From NCBI RefSeq assembly GCF_900302495.1, contig NZ_OMKW01000001.1, forward strand, positions 1 to 64,000: a stretch of DNA of 64,000 nt, written 5' to 3'. Shown here piece after piece: positions 36,200 to 46,135 of this stretch. A program made the position numbers and the translations under genes. Under the pieces are notes generated by a model. That model was not told the DNA's origin. It searched no databases and worked only from the letters and a program-made list of their open reading frames with translations. The first letter of the stretch is position 1; the number at the start of each line of letters is the position of its first letter. Source of the stretch: Pontivivens insulae. Its GTDB lineage: Bacteria; Pseudomonadota; Alphaproteobacteria; Rhodobacterales; Rhodobacteraceae.

Positions 36200-36778
36200 T
36201 TAGTCGTTCAGCGCCGCGGCAATGTCGGCCTGAACGGCGTCCATAGTGCCCAAGCCGTCAACCGATTTCAGCTGGCCTTTGGCGTGGTAGTAACCGATCA
36301 GCGGTGACGTTTTCTTGTAATACTCCATCAAGCGAGTCGTCATCGCCTCTGCGGTATCGTCAGCCCGCGCAGACTGCCCGGCAGCCACCGCTTCCTTCGC
36401 ACGGTTCACAACGCGCGCGACGAGAATATCGTCTTCGACCTGAAGTTCGATCACCGCATCGAGATTTTGGCCAAACTCGTCCAGCAACTCACCCAGCGCA
36501 TCAGCCTGTGCCAGCGTGCGGGGGAAACCGTCGAAGATGAAACCACCTTCAGAGCCGTTCTGAAGCTGCTCGCGGATGAGGCCGATGACGATTTCATCGG
36601 TCACAAGCTCACCACGCGCCATGACACCGGCGACCATGTTGCCCATCTCAGTGCCCGATGTCTTTGCCGCGCGAAGCATATCACCGGTGGAAAGCTGAAC
36701 CATTCCCCGCTCTTCCACGAGTTTCTGGGCTTGGGTGCCTTTACCAGCACCCGGAGGGCCAAGCAGGATAATGTTCAT
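36200..36778 (-). CDS. adk: Adenylate kinase, short (zinc-free) type
   Basis: Adk interconverts AMP, ADP and ATP in the cytoplasm. The 192-residue protein has the P-loop GPPGAGKGT (7-15), the AMP-binding [10 protein letters not shown] and [14 protein letters not shown] segments, and a short LID instead of the roughly 40-residue extended LID of the E. coli enzyme (214 residues). It therefore lacks the cysteine-rich zinc site. Its ATG shares a base with the secY stop (TGATG), as is usual in secY-adk operons. Confidence 0.97.
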   Translation of the reverse strand: MNIILLGPPGAGKGTQAQKLVEERGMVQLSTGDMLRAAKTSGTEMGNMVAGVMARGELVTDEIVIGLIREQLQNGSEGGFIFDGFPRTLAQADALGELLDEFGQNLDAVIELQVEDDILVARVVNRAKEAVAAGQSARADDTAEAMTTRLMEYYKKTSPLIGYYHAKGQLKSVDGLGTMDAVQADIAAALND

Positions 36779-38139
36779 CAGCGGCGTCCTTGCGTTTTTT
36801 TCTTACGCGCACCTTTACCGCGAAGCTTCGATTTTTCAATGAGGCTTTCATATTGATGGGCAAGCATGTGGCTTTGGATCTGGCTGACCGTATCCATCGA
36901 AACGCTCACCACGATCAGCAGTGACGTTCCGCCAAAGTAGAAGGGGATCGCAAACTGCGAGATCAGAAGTTCTGGCAACAGGCAGACCGCAGTCAAATAG
37001 GCGGAGCCGACGACCAGCAGGCGGGATACAACATAGTCGAGATATTCCGCTGTCCGCTTGCCTGGACGAATACCGGGCACGAAGCCGCCCTGTTTCTTGA
37101 GGTTGTCAGCTACATCATCCGTCTTGAACGCCACATTCGCGGTGTAGAAATAAGCGAAGAACACGATCAGGAAGCCAAAGAACAACAGGTTCAGCGGTTG
37201 GCCACGGCCCATATAGGCCGAGACCCAGCTGAGCCAGCCACCGCCCTCACCCGTGCCGCCGAAGGTGGCGACGGTCTGCGGCAGCAGCAGCAGGGATGAT
37301 GCGAAGATCGCCGGGATCACACCCGCCGGGTTAATTTTGACCGGCAGGTGAGAGCTCTCACCCCCATACATCTTATTGCCGACCTGACGGCGGGGGTACT
37401 GGATGTGGATCTTGCGCAATGCGCGCTCGATGAACACCACGAAGGCAATAACAGCGATCGCCATCACGATCACAGCGAGGATAACGCCGCCCGAGAGTGC
37501 GCCGGTGCGGCCTGCTTCGAAGAACTGTGCAAGCGCTGCCGGTAGCTCTGCAATGATTCCGACGAAGATGATCAGAGAGATGCCGTTGCCGATGCCGCGT
37601 GCCGTGATTTGCTCACCGAGCCACATCAGGAACATGGTACCACCGACCAGCGTGATCACCGTGGACGCACGGAAGAACCAACCCGGATCGGTCGCCAAAC
37701 CGCCTGATTCCAGGCCGACCGCGATGCCATAGCCCTGGAACAGCGCCAGGAAAACGGTGCCATAGCGTGTGTATTGGTTGATCTTTCGGCGGCCCTGCTC
37801 CCCTTCCTTCTTCAATTGCTCCAACGAAGGAACCATCGAGGTCAGAAGCTGCACGATGATGGAGGCCGAAATATAGGGCATGATCCCGAGCGAGAAGACC
37901 GCCATACGGCTGATCGCGCCACCGGTGAACATGTTGACCATGCCACCAATGCCCTGGCCCGCCTGCTCGAAGAAGAGGCGAAGCTGTTCAGCATCAATTC
38001 CGGGAACCGGAATATAGGTGCCGACGCGATAGACGATGAGTAGTCCGAGGGCGAAGAGAATACGTTGCTGAAGCTCTTTGGCTTTGCCAAAGGTGCGCCA
38101 GCTCATGTTCGCTGCCATCTGTTCCGCTGCGGATGCCAT
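36778..38139 (-). CDS. secY: Preprotein translocase subunit SecY
   Basis: SecY is the channel-forming subunit of the SecYEG translocase. The 453-residue inner-membrane protein has ten predicted helices, the plug-region segment following [20 protein letters not shown], and the cytoplasmic loop [18 protein letters not shown]-like sequence ([18 protein letters not shown]). The ATG at 38139 has GGGAG eight bases upstream; the frame is open to 38163. It lies between rplO and adk. Confidence 0.97.
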   Translation of the reverse strand: MASAAEQMAANMSWRTFGKAKELQQRILFALGLLIVYRVGTYIPVPGIDAEQLRLFFEQAGQGIGGMVNMFTGGAISRMAVFSLGIMPYISASIIVQLLTSMVPSLEQLKKEGEQGRRKINQYTRYGTVFLALFQGYGIAVGLESGGLATDPGWFFRASTVITLVGGTMFLMWLGEQITARGIGNGISLIIFVGIIAELPAALAQFFEAGRTGALSGGVILAVIVMAIAVIAFVVFIERALRKIHIQYPRRQVGNKMYGGESSHLPVKINPAGVIPAIFASSLLLLPQTVATFGGTGEGGGWLSWVSAYMGRGQPLNLLFFGFLIVFFAYFYTANVAFKTDDVADNLKKQGGFVPGIRPGKRTAEYLDYVVSRLLVVGSAYLTAVCLLPELLISQFAIPFYFGGTSLLIVVSVSMDTVSQIQSHMLAHQYESLIEKSKLRGKGARKKKTQGRR

Positions 38140-38242
38140 GTATGGGCTCTCCCGTTCATGCAAGCGCCGCCGAACCGATTGGGCTCAGGCGGCGCGAAAG
38201 GTCAGGTGCAAGATGTAAGGGGCGTGACCCGCCCCCACAACC

Positions 38243-38719
38243 TTATTCGGCAGCTTCTGCCGCGCCTGTGACTGTCAGCGAGCCGCCAGCCTTCTCAACC
38301 GCCTCAACAGCGCCTTTGGAAGCGCCGGTGACGGAGAGTTTGACTGCCGCCGTGATCTCACCTTTGGCGAGCACGCGAATGCCGTCGCGCTTGCGACGGA
38401 TCACACCGGTTTCGACCAGCGTATCCTCGGTGATGTCGGACGAGGCATCGAGCTTGCCCGCGTCGATGAACTTCTGGATCAGGCCGAGGTTGATAACAGC
38501 GTAGCGCTTGGGGTTCGGCACGTTGAAGCCGCGCTTGGGCAGACGCTGGTAGAGCGGCATCTGGCCACCCTCGTAGCCATTGATGGCCACACCCGAACGG
38601 GATTTCTGACCCTTGATACCACGGCCACCCATCTTACCGATGCCGGACCCGGGACCACGGCCAACCCGCTTGCGGGATTTCGTTGCGCCTGGATTGTCGC
38701 TGAGTTCATTCAGTTTCAT
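38243..38719 (-). CDS. rplO: 50S ribosomal protein L15
   Basis: The 158-residue protein has the L15 N-terminus [22 protein letters not shown], the glycine-rich [20 protein letters not shown] segment and a C-terminal beta domain with an Ala/Glu-rich end. The ATG at 38719 was chosen on this basis; upstream codons to 38770 belong to the leader. It starts a separate unit (rplO-secY-adk) after the terminator at 39035-39061. Confidence 0.96.
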   Translation of the reverse strand: MKLNELSDNPGATKSRKRVGRGPGSGIGKMGGRGIKGQKSRSGVAINGYEGGQMPLYQRLPKRGFNVPNPKRYAVINLGLIQKFIDAGKLDASSDITEDTLVETGVIRRKRDGIRVLAKGEITAAVKLSVTGASKGAVEAVEKAGGSLTVTGAAEAAE

Positions 38720-38777
38720 TGTCGCTCTCCTCTTGCCGGATACGCCCACCGAGCGAAAAACGGGGACCACGGCGTGT

Positions 38778-38804
38778 GATATAGATTCGCCTGACAGAGT
38801 CAGA
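38778..38804 (-). promoter_or_regulatory. Candidate promoter of rplO-secY-adk
   Basis: TATATC (38778-38783) lies 15 bp from TCTGAC (38799-38804) on the minus strand. The surrounding GAATC-TATATCA sequence resembles the rpsM promoter (GAATCTC-TATATCA). Spacing is short, so the -35 assignment is tentative. Confidence 0.45.
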
Positions 38805-39034
38805 CCGTGAGCGTTTAGCGGTGATGGCAGCGGACGACAAGGGCGATCTCACAGAAGGTGACGTGGAAACACTATCAAAGCAGGTTGAGAACATCGCTTC
38901 GAACAACGCACCGCGCAACGGGCACCGTTGCGCCGCGCCGTTCCGCCCCCACGGGGCGGCGCGTTTGCGCCACCCCTCGGAACGGCGCTCTCACATGTCT
39001 GTTTCGCGGTTTAACCGAGTAGTGCCGCATAACC
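38805..39034. repeat. Intergenic region with nested inverted repeats upstream of rplO
   Basis: No convincing gene is seen; an open frame from 38821 on the plus strand has a plausible hydrophilic start but runs antisense through the terminator and rpmD. The region contains GCGCAACGG/CCGTTGCGC (38913-38933), CCGCCCC/GGGGCGG (38943-38959) and an outer pair GCGCCGTTCC/GGAACGGCGC (38935-38944 and 38979-38988). This would make a highly structured RNA or a cruciform. Function unknown. Confidence 0.6.
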
Positions 39035-39061
39035 AAAAAAAGGCCCCGCCGAAGCAGGGCC
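39035..39061 (-). terminator. Intrinsic terminator after rpmD
   Basis: The minus-strand stem GGCCCTGC/GCGGGGCC with a TTCG loop is followed by seven T (39035-39041). The single wobble pair forms only on the minus-strand RNA, consistent with leftward termination inside the classical spc operon. Confidence 0.9.
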
Positions 39062-39088
39062 CTTCCAAATCGTGTCGAGAAAAGAGCC

Positions 39089-39274
39089 TCAGCCCTTCTC
39101 TTCGAGGATCTCCACCATGTGGGGGATCTTCGCGATCATACCGCGCACTGCCGGGGTGTCCTCAAGTTCGCGCACTTTGTGCATCTTGTTGAGGCCCAGG
39201 CCGATCAGCGTTGCGCGCTGATCGTCGGGACGGCGGATCGGGGAGCCGATCTGTTTGATAACGATGGTAGCCAT
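39089..39274 (-). CDS. rpmD: 50S ribosomal protein L30
   Basis: The 61-residue protein has the L30 pattern [27 protein letters not shown], here with the conserved GLGLNK turn and a C-terminal MIAKIPHMV helix. It is the last gene of the rpmC-to-rpmD unit and is followed by a strong terminator. Confidence 0.97.
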   Translation of the reverse strand: MATIVIKQIGSPIRRPDDQRATLIGLGLNKMHKVRELEDTPAVRGMIAKIPHMVEILEEKG

Positions 39275-39277
39275 GTC

Positions 39278-39853
39278 TTATGCCTCCGCCGCTTCTTCAA
39301 CAGGAGCTTCCGCGGGTGCGTCAGTCTTGGGCAGGATGTCGGCCACCTTCTTACCGCGACGCTGAGCCACGGAGCGGGGGGACGATTCCTTTTGCAGACC
39401 ATCGAGCGTCGCACGGATCATGTTGTAAGGGTTCTGCGAGCCGGTGGACTTTGCCACGACGTCCTGAACGCCCAACATCTCGAACACGGCGCGCATCGGG
39501 CCGCCTGCGATGATCCCGGTACCTTGCGGTGCCGTGCGCATCACGACCTTACCAGCGCCGTGACGGCCCTGCATGTCATGGTGCAGCGTGCGGCCCTCAC
39601 GCAGCGGAACGCGGATCATTGCGCGCTTTGCTGCTTCGGTCGCCTTGCGGATCGCCTCGGGAACTTCGCGGGCCTTGCCTTTGCCGAAGCCAACACGGCC
39701 CTTCTGATCGCCAACAACGACGAGAGCTGCAAAGCCGAAGCGCTTACCACCCTTGACGGTCTTGGAGACCCGGTTGATCGCAACAAGGCGATCGGCGAAT
39801 TCCGGGGTTTCGTCGCGGTCGCGACGGTCCCGGCGATTGTCTTCACGTGCCAT
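39278..39853 (-). CDS. rpsE: 30S ribosomal protein S5
   Basis: The 191-residue protein has the S5 double-stranded RNA-binding-like fold. An N-terminal [30 protein letters not shown] segment is followed by [16 protein letters not shown] and [17 protein letters not shown]-terminal Ala/Glu-rich tail goes beyond E. coli S5 (167). It lies between rplR and rpmD with short spacing. Confidence 0.98.
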   Translation of the reverse strand: MAREDNRRDRRDRDETPEFADRLVAINRVSKTVKGGKRFGFAALVVVGDQKGRVGFGKGKAREVPEAIRKATEAAKRAMIRVPLREGRTLHHDMQGRHGAGKVVMRTAPQGTGIIAGGPMRAVFEMLGVQDVVAKSTGSQNPYNMIRATLDGLQKESSPRSVAQRRGKKVADILPKTDAPAEAPVEEAAEA

Positions 39854-39863
39854 TATCGCCTCC

Positions 39864-40223
39864 TTAGAACTTCAGGCCGCCCTCGCGGGCCGCGTCTGCA
39901 AGTGCCTTGACCTTCCCGTGGAACAGGAAACCGCCACGATCGAAATAGACATCTTCGATGCCTTTCTCTTTCGCACGCTCGGCAATCGCAGCGCCGACCT
40001 TTGCGGACGCTTCGATGTTGTTTTTGCCCACGATTCCCAGTGCCGGCTCCAACGAGGAAGCAGAGGCCAGGGTCACGCCCTGAACATCGTCGATGATCTG
40101 CACCGAGATGTTCTTGGACGAGCGGTGGACGCTCAAGCGCGGGCGGCCATTGGCCGTCCGACGCAGTTTGTTCCGGACGCGCAGACGACGCTTCTGGAAC
40201 AGTTGACGTTTGCTGTTCGCCAT
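39864..40223 (-). CDS. rplR: 50S ribosomal protein L18
   Basis: L18 binds 5S rRNA. The 119-residue product shows [36 protein letters not shown] and the C-terminal [26 protein letters not shown] signature. Family-typical length. It is in the canonical order rplF-rplR-rpsE. Confidence 0.98.
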   Translation of the reverse strand: MANSKRQLFQKRRLRVRNKLRRTANGRPRLSVHRSSKNISVQIIDDVQGVTLASASSLEPALGIVGKNNIEASAKVGAAIAERAKEKGIEDVYFDRGGFLFHGKVKALADAAREGGLKF

Positions 40224-40235
40224 GTCTTGCGCTCC

Positions 40236-40769
40236 TTACTTCTTCTTGCCTTCCTTACGGAAGATAAATTCATCTTTATATTTGATGCCTTTACCTTTGT
40301 AAGGTTCGGGTTTGCGCCATTCGCGGATGTTCGCGGCTACCTGACCGACAACCTGCTGGTCGATACCTTCGACCTTCAGTTCTGTGGGCTTCGTCGCCGT
40401 GATGGTCACACCCTCGGGGATGTCGAACTCGACATCGTGAGAGTAGCCGAGCGCCAGCTTCAGGACCTTGCCCTGTACCTGCGCACGATAACCAACACCG
40501 TTGATTTCAAGCTCTTTCGTGAACCCGGTGGTAACACCGGTGACGAGGTTCGCAACCTGCGTGCGGGACATGCCCCACTGCTGGCGTGCGCGCTTGGACT
40601 TGCCACGCGGCACAACGTTGATCGCGTTGTCCTCGACCTTCAGGTCCACATCGTCGGTCGCGGTGAATGTGCGGACGCCTTTCGGGCCCTTCACCTCGAT
40701 CGTCTGGCCGGAGACGGACGCCGTAACGCCGCTGGGCAGATCGACCGGTTTCTTTCCGATACGAGACAT
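40236..40769 (-). CDS. rplF: 50S ribosomal protein L6
   Basis: The 177-residue two-domain protein has the start [14 protein letters not shown] and the C-terminal signature [14 protein letters not shown]. The ATG at 40769 was chosen because the N-terminus matches the family; the upstream open frame to 40877 lies in the end of rpsH. It is in canonical order after rpsH. Confidence 0.98.
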   Translation of the reverse strand: MSRIGKKPVDLPSGVTASVSGQTIEVKGPKGVRTFTATDDVDLKVEDNAINVVPRGKSKRARQQWGMSRTQVANLVTGVTTGFTKELEINGVGYRAQVQGKVLKLALGYSHDVEFDIPEGVTITATKPTELKVEGIDQQVVGQVAANIREWRKPEPYKGKGIKYKDEFIFRKEGKKK

Positions 40770-40782
40770 TGTGTAGGCCTCC

Positions 40783-41181
40783 TCAGAATACCGTGCAGAG
40801 CACTTCGCCGCCAACATTGGCGGAGCGTGCCTGCGCGTCGGACATGATGCCGCGCGGGGTGGAAACAATGGCGACACCCAGGCCCTGACGAACCTGCGGG
40901 ATCTCCTTCACGCTGGAATACACGCGACGACCGGGGGTCGACACACGCTTCAGCTCACGAATGACCGGCTCGCCATCGAAGTACTTGAGTTCGATGCGCA
41001 GCGCGGGGTGGTTCCGCTCATCCAGGGTCTTTTCATACCCACGGATGTAGCCTTCGGCCTCGAGCACGTCGAGAACCCAGGCCCGCACTTTAGACGCAGG
41101 GGAGACCACAGAGGTCTTACCGCGCATTTGTGCGTTGCGGATGCGGGTCAGCATATCGCCGAGAGGATCGTTCATAGACAT
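40783..41181 (-). CDS. rpsH: 30S ribosomal protein S8
   Basis: The 132-residue protein binds central 16S rRNA and in E. coli represses the spc operon. It has [16 protein letters not shown] at the N-terminus and the C-terminal signature [26 protein letters not shown]. It lies 14 bp after rpsN. Confidence 0.98.
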   Translation of the reverse strand: MSMNDPLGDMLTRIRNAQMRGKTSVVSPASKVRAWVLDVLEAEGYIRGYEKTLDERNHPALRIELKYFDGEPVIRELKRVSTPGRRVYSSVKEIPQVRQGLGVAIVSTPRGIMSDAQARSANVGGEVLCTVF

Positions 41182-41195
41182 CTAATATCCCTCCC

Positions 41196-41501
41196 TTACC
41201 AGCTCGACTTGACCATGCCGGGGATCTGCCCAACGGAGGCATAATCCCGGAGCGCGATCCGGCTCATCTTGAGCTTACGGTAGTAAGCCTTCGGACGACC
41301 CGTCACTTGGCAACGGTTGTTCAGGCGCGTCGGCGAGGAGTTGCGTGGAAGCTTTGCAAGCTCCATGCGGGCCTTGAAACGCTCAGCGCGATCAAGGCTT
41401 TCATCCAGTGCCTTTGCTTTCAGTTCTGCTCGCTTGGCGGCGTATTTCGCGACGAGGCGCTCACGCTTGGCCTGGCGGGCGATCATGGATTTCTTAGCCA
41501 T
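41196..41501 (-). CDS. rpsN: 30S ribosomal protein S14
   Basis: The 101-residue S14 is of the zinc-independent, long type: no CxxC pairs are present. It has [16 protein letters not shown] and the C-terminal [26 protein letters not shown] region. It lies between rplE and rpsH. Confidence 0.98.
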   Translation of the reverse strand: MAKKSMIARQAKRERLVAKYAAKRAELKAKALDESLDRAERFKARMELAKLPRNSSPTRLNNRCQVTGRPKAYYRKLKMSRIALRDYASVGQIPGMVKSSW

Positions 41502-41520
41502 TCTCTTAAGTCCTTCCCGC

Positions 41521-42081
41521 TCAGTTCGTGAAGGGCATGTTGAAATGCTTCAACAGTGCCTTCGCTTCGGCGTCGGTTGCCGCCGTGGTGCAGATCACGA
41601 TGTCCATGCCCCACATGACATCAACCTGGTCGTAGTTGATCTCGGGGAACACGATGTGCTCTTTCAGGCCCATGGCGTAGTTGCCACGACCATCGAAGCT
41701 CTTGCCGTTCACGCCGCGGAAATCGCGAACGCGGGGCAGTGCGACATTCACCAGGCGGTCCATGAAGTCGTACATGCGGTCACCGCGGAGCGTGACCTTG
41801 ACGCCGAGGGGCATCTCTTCACGCACCTTGAAGCCCGCGATGGACTTCTTGGCTTTGTTGATAACCGGCTTCTGGCCAGCAATCGCCATCATGTCATCAT
41901 GAGCCGACTTGATCTTCTTGCTGTCACCAACAGCCTCACCAACGCCCATGTTCAGGACGATTTTGTCGAGGCGCGGGATCTGCATGTCGTTCTTGTAGGA
42001 AAACTCTTCCTTCAGAGCGGCCTTGATCGTGTCGCGGAACAGCGTCTTGAGACGCGGGGTATAGGATGCAGCATCAAGCAT
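41521..42081 (-). CDS. rplE: 50S ribosomal protein L5
   Basis: L5 binds 5S rRNA and contacts the P-site tRNA. The 186-residue protein contains [16 protein letters not shown], the [25 protein letters not shown] segment and [17 protein letters not shown]. The ATG at 42081 overlaps the last eight bases of rplX; the frame is open to 42267 but the extension lies inside rplX. Confidence 0.97.
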   Translation of the reverse strand: MLDAASYTPRLKTLFRDTIKAALKEEFSYKNDMQIPRLDKIVLNMGVGEAVGDSKKIKSAHDDMMAIAGQKPVINKAKKSIAGFKVREEMPLGVKVTLRGDRMYDFMDRLVNVALPRVRDFRGVNGKSFDGRGNYAMGLKEHIVFPEINYDQVDVMWGMDIVICTTAATDAEAKALLKHFNMPFTN

Positions 42082-42388
42082 TGATCGTCTCCCCGGATTT
42101 CTTGGCGAAGCGCACCTTCTTGCCGTCTTCCATGCGGAAGCCAACGCGGGTGGCGCCACCCTCTTTCGGGTCAACCAGCGCGAGGTTGGAGAGCTGGATC
42201 GGCATTTCCTTGGAAATGCGGCCGCCCTGGCTCGTCTGGGATTGCTTGGTGTGACGGATCGCGACATTGATGCCGGACACGACAGCTTTGCCTTCTTTCG
42301 GCATCACTGCGGTGATCTCACCTTCGCGGCCCTTGTCCTTGCCCGCGAGCACGACGACTTTGTCACCTTTGCGGAGTTTGGCAGCCAT
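42074..42388 (-). CDS. rplX: 50S ribosomal protein L24
   Basis: The 104-residue protein has the KOW motif [19 protein letters not shown] and the C-terminal [12 protein letters not shown]. The ATG at 42388 lies one base after the rplN stop. L24 is one of two assembly initiators of the large subunit. Its 3' end overlaps the rplE start. Confidence 0.97.
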   Translation of the reverse strand: MAAKLRKGDKVVVLAGKDKGREGEITAVMPKEGKAVVSGINVAIRHTKQSQTSQGGRISKEMPIQLSNLALVDPKEGGATRVGFRMEDGKKVRFAKKSGETINA

Positions 42389-42389
42389 C

Positions 42390-42758
42390 TTACAGCACCT
42401 CCGGGGCAAGCGAGATGATCTTCATGAAGTTCTTCCCGCGCAGCTCACGTACGACCGGCCCGAAGATACGGGTGCCGACAGGCTCGTTGGAATTGTTCAG
42501 GATCACCGCGGCGTTGCGGTCAAAACGGATAGCCGTGCCATCTTCGCGGCGCACTTCCTTGGCGGTGCGAACGACGACGGCCTTACGGACGTCACCCTTC
42601 TTCACGCGACCGCGCGGAATGGCCTCTTTGACGGACACGACAATGATGTCGCCGACGGAAGCGTATTTACGCTTGGATCCGCCGAGAACCTTGATGCACT
42701 GAACCCGGCGGGCGCCGGAGTTATCAGCGACATCCAGATTCGTCTCTACCTGGATCAT
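42390..42758 (-). CDS. rplN: 50S ribosomal protein L14
   Basis: The 122-residue protein has [30 protein letters not shown] and the C-terminal signature [28 protein letters not shown]. It is highly conserved and in the canonical order rpsQ-rplN-rplX. Confidence 0.99.
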   Translation of the reverse strand: MIQVETNLDVADNSGARRVQCIKVLGGSKRKYASVGDIIVVSVKEAIPRGRVKKGDVRKAVVVRTAKEVRREDGTAIRFDRNAAVILNNSNEPVGTRIFGPVVRELRGKNFMKIISLAPEVL

Positions 42759-42819
42759 GGTCTAGTCTCCCGACCTGTGGGGACCATCTGTTCGACCGGC
42801 CCCACGGTTTCGTTAAAGG

Positions 42820-43059
42820 TTATTCCGACGCTTCGGTCAGAACTTCCCAGCGCTTCGTCTTCGAGCGCGGTGCACATTCGATGATGCGAACGGTGTCACC
42901 GACCTTGAAGGCGTTCTGTTCATCGTGAGCCCGGTACTTCTTGGACTTACGAATGGTCTTCTGCAGAACGGGGTGCTTGAAACGGCGCTCAACGGAGACC
43001 GTGATGGTCTGTGCGTTTGCGTCGCTGGTTACCGTGCCGGTAAGGATACGCTTGGGCAT
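42820..43059 (-). CDS. rpsQ: 30S ribosomal protein S17
   Basis: The 79-residue OB-fold protein carries the S17 signature [23 protein letters not shown] and [18 protein letters not shown]. It lies four bases after rpmC. Confidence 0.98.
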   Translation of the reverse strand: MPKRILTGTVTSDANAQTITVSVERRFKHPVLQKTIRKSKKYRAHDEQNAFKVGDTVRIIECAPRSKTKRWEVLTEASE

Positions 43060-43063
43060 GGTC

Positions 43064-43270
43064 TCACTCCGTCCCGGCGGCTGCAGCCGCCTTTTCGTTC
43101 AGGATCGTGTTCACACGGGCAACGTCACGACGGACGGTGCGCATGCGAGCCGTGTTTTCCAGCTGGCCAGTGGCCCCCTGAAAGCGGAGGTTGAAGGCCT
43201 CCTTCTTAAGCGCAACAAGCTGCTCGCGCAGCTCATCAGGCGTCTTCTCACGAAGTTCGTTGGCGTTCAT
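43064..43270 (-). CDS. rpmC: 50S ribosomal protein L29
   Basis: The 68-residue helical protein of the peptide exit site region has the start [17 protein letters not shown] and the signature [32 protein letters not shown]. Unlike in E. coli, where it directly follows rplP, here it starts a new unit with its own promoter (43352-43380), because an unrelated membrane-protein gene lies between rplP and rpmC. Confidence 0.97.
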   Translation of the reverse strand: MNANELREKTPDELREQLVALKKEAFNLRFQGATGQLENTARMRTVRRDVARVNTILNEKAAAAAGTE

Positions 43271-43351
43271 CGCCGGTTCCTTTCAACAATCACTGGAGAG
43301 CCGCCTTAGAAGCGTCACCCTGATTCCAGTGGAGTAGGTGATAGAGCGGCT

Positions 43352-43380
43352 CGTGTAGGGGGGTTTGGGCAGGATGGCAA
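43352..43380 (-). promoter_or_regulatory. Restart promoter for rpmC-to-rpmD block
   Basis: On the minus strand TTGCCA (43375-43380) and TACACG (43352-43357) are spaced by 17 bp, giving a leader of about 75 nt before rpmC. The -10 hexamer is identical to that of the rplB promoter at 47108-47136. Confidence 0.7.
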
Positions 43381-43455
43381 GGGGCAATTCAGATCACTGA
43401 AGGCTTTCGGGCCATGCAGCTTTTCGTCCATTTGATATCTAAACAAAAACGATCT

Positions 43456-44268
43456 TCAGTCCGGGTTGGCGACTATCTCATTATCACTAACAACATCGAC
43501 ATCAGCACTTTCGACTGCCGATAGCCAGCTCCCAGCGGCGATGGCGACCACCGCAACAGAAAAGATAACGAAGAAGAGACCCGAAAATGCCAGCACCAAG
43601 CGTGATGTCAAATCTTCCGACAATACTAGTGGAAGATCATAGCTGAAGAATGGGACTAGATATAAAGCACAATCGATCAAATCTATTTCTACATAATTGG
43701 AATTTAACCCATATCTCATCTCAAAGTACGAAAATAAGAAGGCACCAAGCGCTGCAAATAATGCAATTAAAGTATGGCAATACATATCTACAAATGTAGA
43801 AAGCTTTGCTCTGTATACTACGCCTGCATCATTATTAGACACAAAGCGCATTAAATTGCTATTGAAATCTTGGTTTATATTGGAAGCAGAAAGTGCCGAC
43901 ATATCGAAAACGGTACTTGAAATTCGGAGCGAATAAGCCATCGCCCCGAGACCAAAGCCGAACTGGGCACCGACCATACCTCCATCAAGAAGATGCGACC
44001 GAAAAAGCACATCCAATTGCTTGATACAAACCATCACCAGGTACGGACCCATGCCGACAATGGCATAAGAGGCGAGTTTCACTGCCGCAGTGTATCCGAA
44101 AAGTCCAAGAACACTGCTATAGAAACGACCAATGTACGGAATACGCACAAAAATTGTCATCGCTGCGGAGAGCGCAGCAAAAACGAAATGAATATAGTAA
44201 GAGATTCCGAATAGAATTGAACTAAGAGCGAAAATCAGGCTCTGGCGGACGAATTCTTCTGAAACCAC
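43456..44268 (-). CDS. Unrecognised AT-rich polytopic membrane protein inserted in the ribosomal cluster
   Basis: I do not recognise this 270-residue protein. It has about six hydrophobic segments (roughly 9-40, 52-81, 96-114, 163-185, 195-215 and 225-250), an acidic C-terminus and no visible catalytic motif. Its DNA is far poorer in GC than its neighbours (22 of 60 bases in 43741-43800), which suggests horizontal acquisition. The start is GTG at 44268, preceded by a stable hairpin (44273-44295) that contains the only G-rich stretch able to act as a Shine-Dalgarno sequence. It lies between rplP and the restart promoter of rpmC. It could be an accessory, defence-related or envelope gene; nothing here decides. 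Confidence 0.75.
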   Translation of the reverse strand: MVSEEFVRQSLIFALSSILFGISYYIHFVFAALSAAMTIFVRIPYIGRFYSSVLGLFGYTAAVKLASYAIVGMGPYLVMVCIKQLDVLFRSHLLDGGMVGAQFGFGLGAMAYSLRISSTVFDMSALSASNINQDFNSNLMRFVSNNDAGVVYRAKLSTFVDMYCHTLIALFAALGAFLFSYFEMRYGLNSNYVEIDLIDCALYLVPFFSYDLPLVLSEDLTSRLVLAFSGLFFVIFSVAVVAIAAGSWLSAVESADVDVVSDNEIVANPD

Positions 44269-44272
44269 GGTA

Positions 44273-44295
44273 TGGCCCCCACACTATGGGGGCCA
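44273..44295 (-). other. Hairpin between rplP and the inserted membrane gene
   Basis: The perfect nine-base-pair arms TGGCCCCCA and TGGGGGCCA have a five-base loop. There is no T run on either strand, so it is a poor terminator. It masks the only plausible ribosome-binding stretch of the downstream GTG, and so could limit translation of the insert or protect the rplP 3' end. Confidence 0.6.
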
Positions 44296-44317
44296 CACAA
44301 TCACATTTGTTTACGAC

Positions 44318-44731
44318 TTACCAGTCTTCGCGCTGGACGAAGCGGCACTTCACGGGGAGCTTCATCGCGGCGAGGCGCAGGGCCTCGCGGGCGATTTCCT
44401 CGTTCACGCCGTCGATCTCGAACATCACGCGACCCGGCTTCACCTTGGCCGCCCAGTAATCGACCGAACCCTTACCTTTACCCATACGGACTTCGGTCGG
44501 CTTCGAGGTGACGGGCACATCGGGGAAGATGCGGATCCACACGCGGCCCTGACGCTTCATGTGGCGGGTCATCGCGCGGCGGGCCGCTTCGATTTGCCGT
44601 GCTGTCACACGCTCAGGCTCAGTGGATTTCAGACCGTACTGGCCGAAGTTCAGAGTGGAGCCACCCTTGGCCTCACCCTTGATGCGACCTTTGTGCTGCT
44701 TGCGGAATTTCGTACGCTTTGGCGAAAGCAT
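44318..44731 (-). CDS. rplP: 50S ribosomal protein L16
   Basis: The 137-residue protein near the peptidyl-transferase centre has [19 protein letters not shown], the [26 protein letters not shown] signature and [19 protein letters not shown]. It is the last ribosomal gene of the rplB-to-rplP block, before the inserted membrane gene. Confidence 0.98.
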   Translation of the reverse strand: MLSPKRTKFRKQHKGRIKGEAKGGSTLNFGQYGLKSTEPERVTARQIEAARRAMTRHMKRQGRVWIRIFPDVPVTSKPTEVRMGKGKGSVDYWAAKVKPGRVMFEIDGVNEEIAREALRLAAMKLPVKCRFVQREDW

Positions 44732-44753
44732 GTTCTCTCTCCTCTACGCCGGA

Positions 44754-45452
44754 TCAGTGCCGGCCGCCGGGACGGCCACCAGACTGAAGTTCCTCGTGAC
44801 GGCGATCGCGGGCCTGCGGATCGTGCTCCATGATCTCGCCTTTGAAGATCCAGACCTTGATGCCGATGATGCCGTAAGCCGTGGAGCCTTCGACATGTGC
44901 GTAATCGATGTCAGCACGCAGGGTGTGCAGGGGCACGCGGCCCTCGCGATACCACTCCGTCCGCGCGATCTCTGCACCGCCCAGACGACCGGCTGCGTTG
45001 ATCCGGATGCCGAGGGCACCCATGCGCATCGCGTTCTGAACCGCGCGCTTGAGCGCACGACGGAAGGACACACGACGCTCCAGCTGCTGAGCGATATTCT
45101 CAGCCACAAGACGTGCATCGATTTCCGGCTTGCGCACTTCGACGATGTTCAGGTGCAGTTCGCTATCGGTGAACTGTGCAAGGGACTTGCGCAGCTTCTC
45201 GATGTCAGCACCTTTTTTGCCGATGATCACACCGGGGCGCGCTGCGTGAATGGTCACGCGGCATTTGCGGTGCGGACGCTCGATGATCACACGGGAGATA
45301 CCGGCCTGCGCCTGGTTCTTGTGGATGTACTCGCGGATCTTGATGTCTTCGTGCAGCAGGTTGCCGTAGTCCTTGGTGTCCGCATACCAGCGGCTGTCCC
45401 AAGTGCGGTTGACCTGAAGGCGCAGACCAATCGGATTGACCTTATTACCCAT
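44754..45452 (-). CDS. rpsC: 30S ribosomal protein S3
   Basis: The 232-residue protein lines the mRNA entry tunnel. It has [24 protein letters not shown], a KH domain with the [12 protein letters not shown] turn and the C-terminal signature [36 protein letters not shown]. Its ATG shares one base with the rplV stop. Family-typical length. Confidence 0.98.
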   Translation of the reverse strand: MGNKVNPIGLRLQVNRTWDSRWYADTKDYGNLLHEDIKIREYIHKNQAQAGISRVIIERPHRKCRVTIHAARPGVIIGKKGADIEKLRKSLAQFTDSELHLNIVEVRKPEIDARLVAENIAQQLERRVSFRRALKRAVQNAMRMGALGIRINAAGRLGGAEIARTEWYREGRVPLHTLRADIDYAHVEGSTAYGIIGIKVWIFKGEIMEHDPQARDRRHEELQSGGRPGGRH

Positions 45453-45841
45453 TAGGCTTGCTCCTCTTCGGCGCCGACCTGACGCACCTTGATCGTGACC
45501 TGTGAAAACGGCTTCAGGATCTTGCCGAAGCGACCACGTGCCCGCGGACGGCCACGCTTCATCACGAGGTTCTTGCCGACCCAGGCTTCCGCGACGATGA
45601 GCTCATCGACGTCGAGACCGTGGTTGTTCTCAGCATTGGCGATAGCAGACTGAAGCGTCTTCTTGACGTCTTCCGCGATCCGCTTCTTGGAGAAGGTCAG
45701 ATCGGTCAGAGCTTTGTCGACCGGCTTGTTGCGGATCATCTGTGCGACCAGGTTCAGCTTCTGAGGGCTGGTGCGCAGCATCCGGCTGACAGCCATTGCT
45801 TCATTGTCCGCGACGCGGCGGGGATTCTTGGACTGACCCAT
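45452..45841 (-). CDS. rplV: 50S ribosomal protein L22
   Basis: L22 lines the nascent peptide tunnel. The 129-residue protein has [30 protein letters not shown] and the hairpin signature [32 protein letters not shown]. The start at 45841, with GGAGG upstream inside the rpsS end, gives the Rhodobacterales-type N-terminus ([16 protein letters not shown]). Confidence 0.97.
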   Translation of the reverse strand: MGQSKNPRRVADNEAMAVSRMLRTSPQKLNLVAQMIRNKPVDKALTDLTFSKKRIAEDVKKTLQSAIANAENNHGLDVDELIVAEAWVGKNLVMKRGRPRARGRFGKILKPFSQVTIKVRQVGAEEEQA

Positions 45842-45843
45842 AA

Positions 45844-46122
45844 TTACCTCCGCTTCGCTTTTTTGTCGGCCGCGTGGCCGTAGTAGGTGCGGGTCGGCGA
45901 ATATTCACCGAACTTCTGCCCGATCATCTCCTCGGTCACGGAGACCGGGATGTGCTTTTTGCCGTTGTACACACCAAAGGTGAGGCCAACGAACTGGGGC
46001 AGGATGGTGGAACGACGGGACCAGATCTTGATTACGTCATTGCGACCGGATTCGCGCGCTTTTTCGGCCTTTTTCAGGACGTAGCTGTCGACGAACGGGC
46101 CTTTCCAGACTGAACGTGCCAT
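45844..46122 (-). CDS. rpsS: 30S ribosomal protein S19
   Basis: The 92-residue head protein contains [26 protein letters not shown] and the signature [38 protein letters not shown]. It is in canonical order between rplB and rplV. Confidence 0.98.
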   Translation of the reverse strand: MARSVWKGPFVDSYVLKKAEKARESGRNDVIKIWSRRSTILPQFVGLTFGVYNGKKHIPVSVTEEMIGQKFGEYSPTRTYYGHAADKKAKRR

Positions 46123-46135
46123 GTGTCAGGCCTCC

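Noticed and set aside
38821-39192. Plus-strand frame upstream of rplO starting [13 protein letters not shown]
   Set aside because: The start looks protein-like, but the frame runs antisense through the rpmD terminator and rpmD, and the middle is made of the inverted repeats. Not enough support for a gene.
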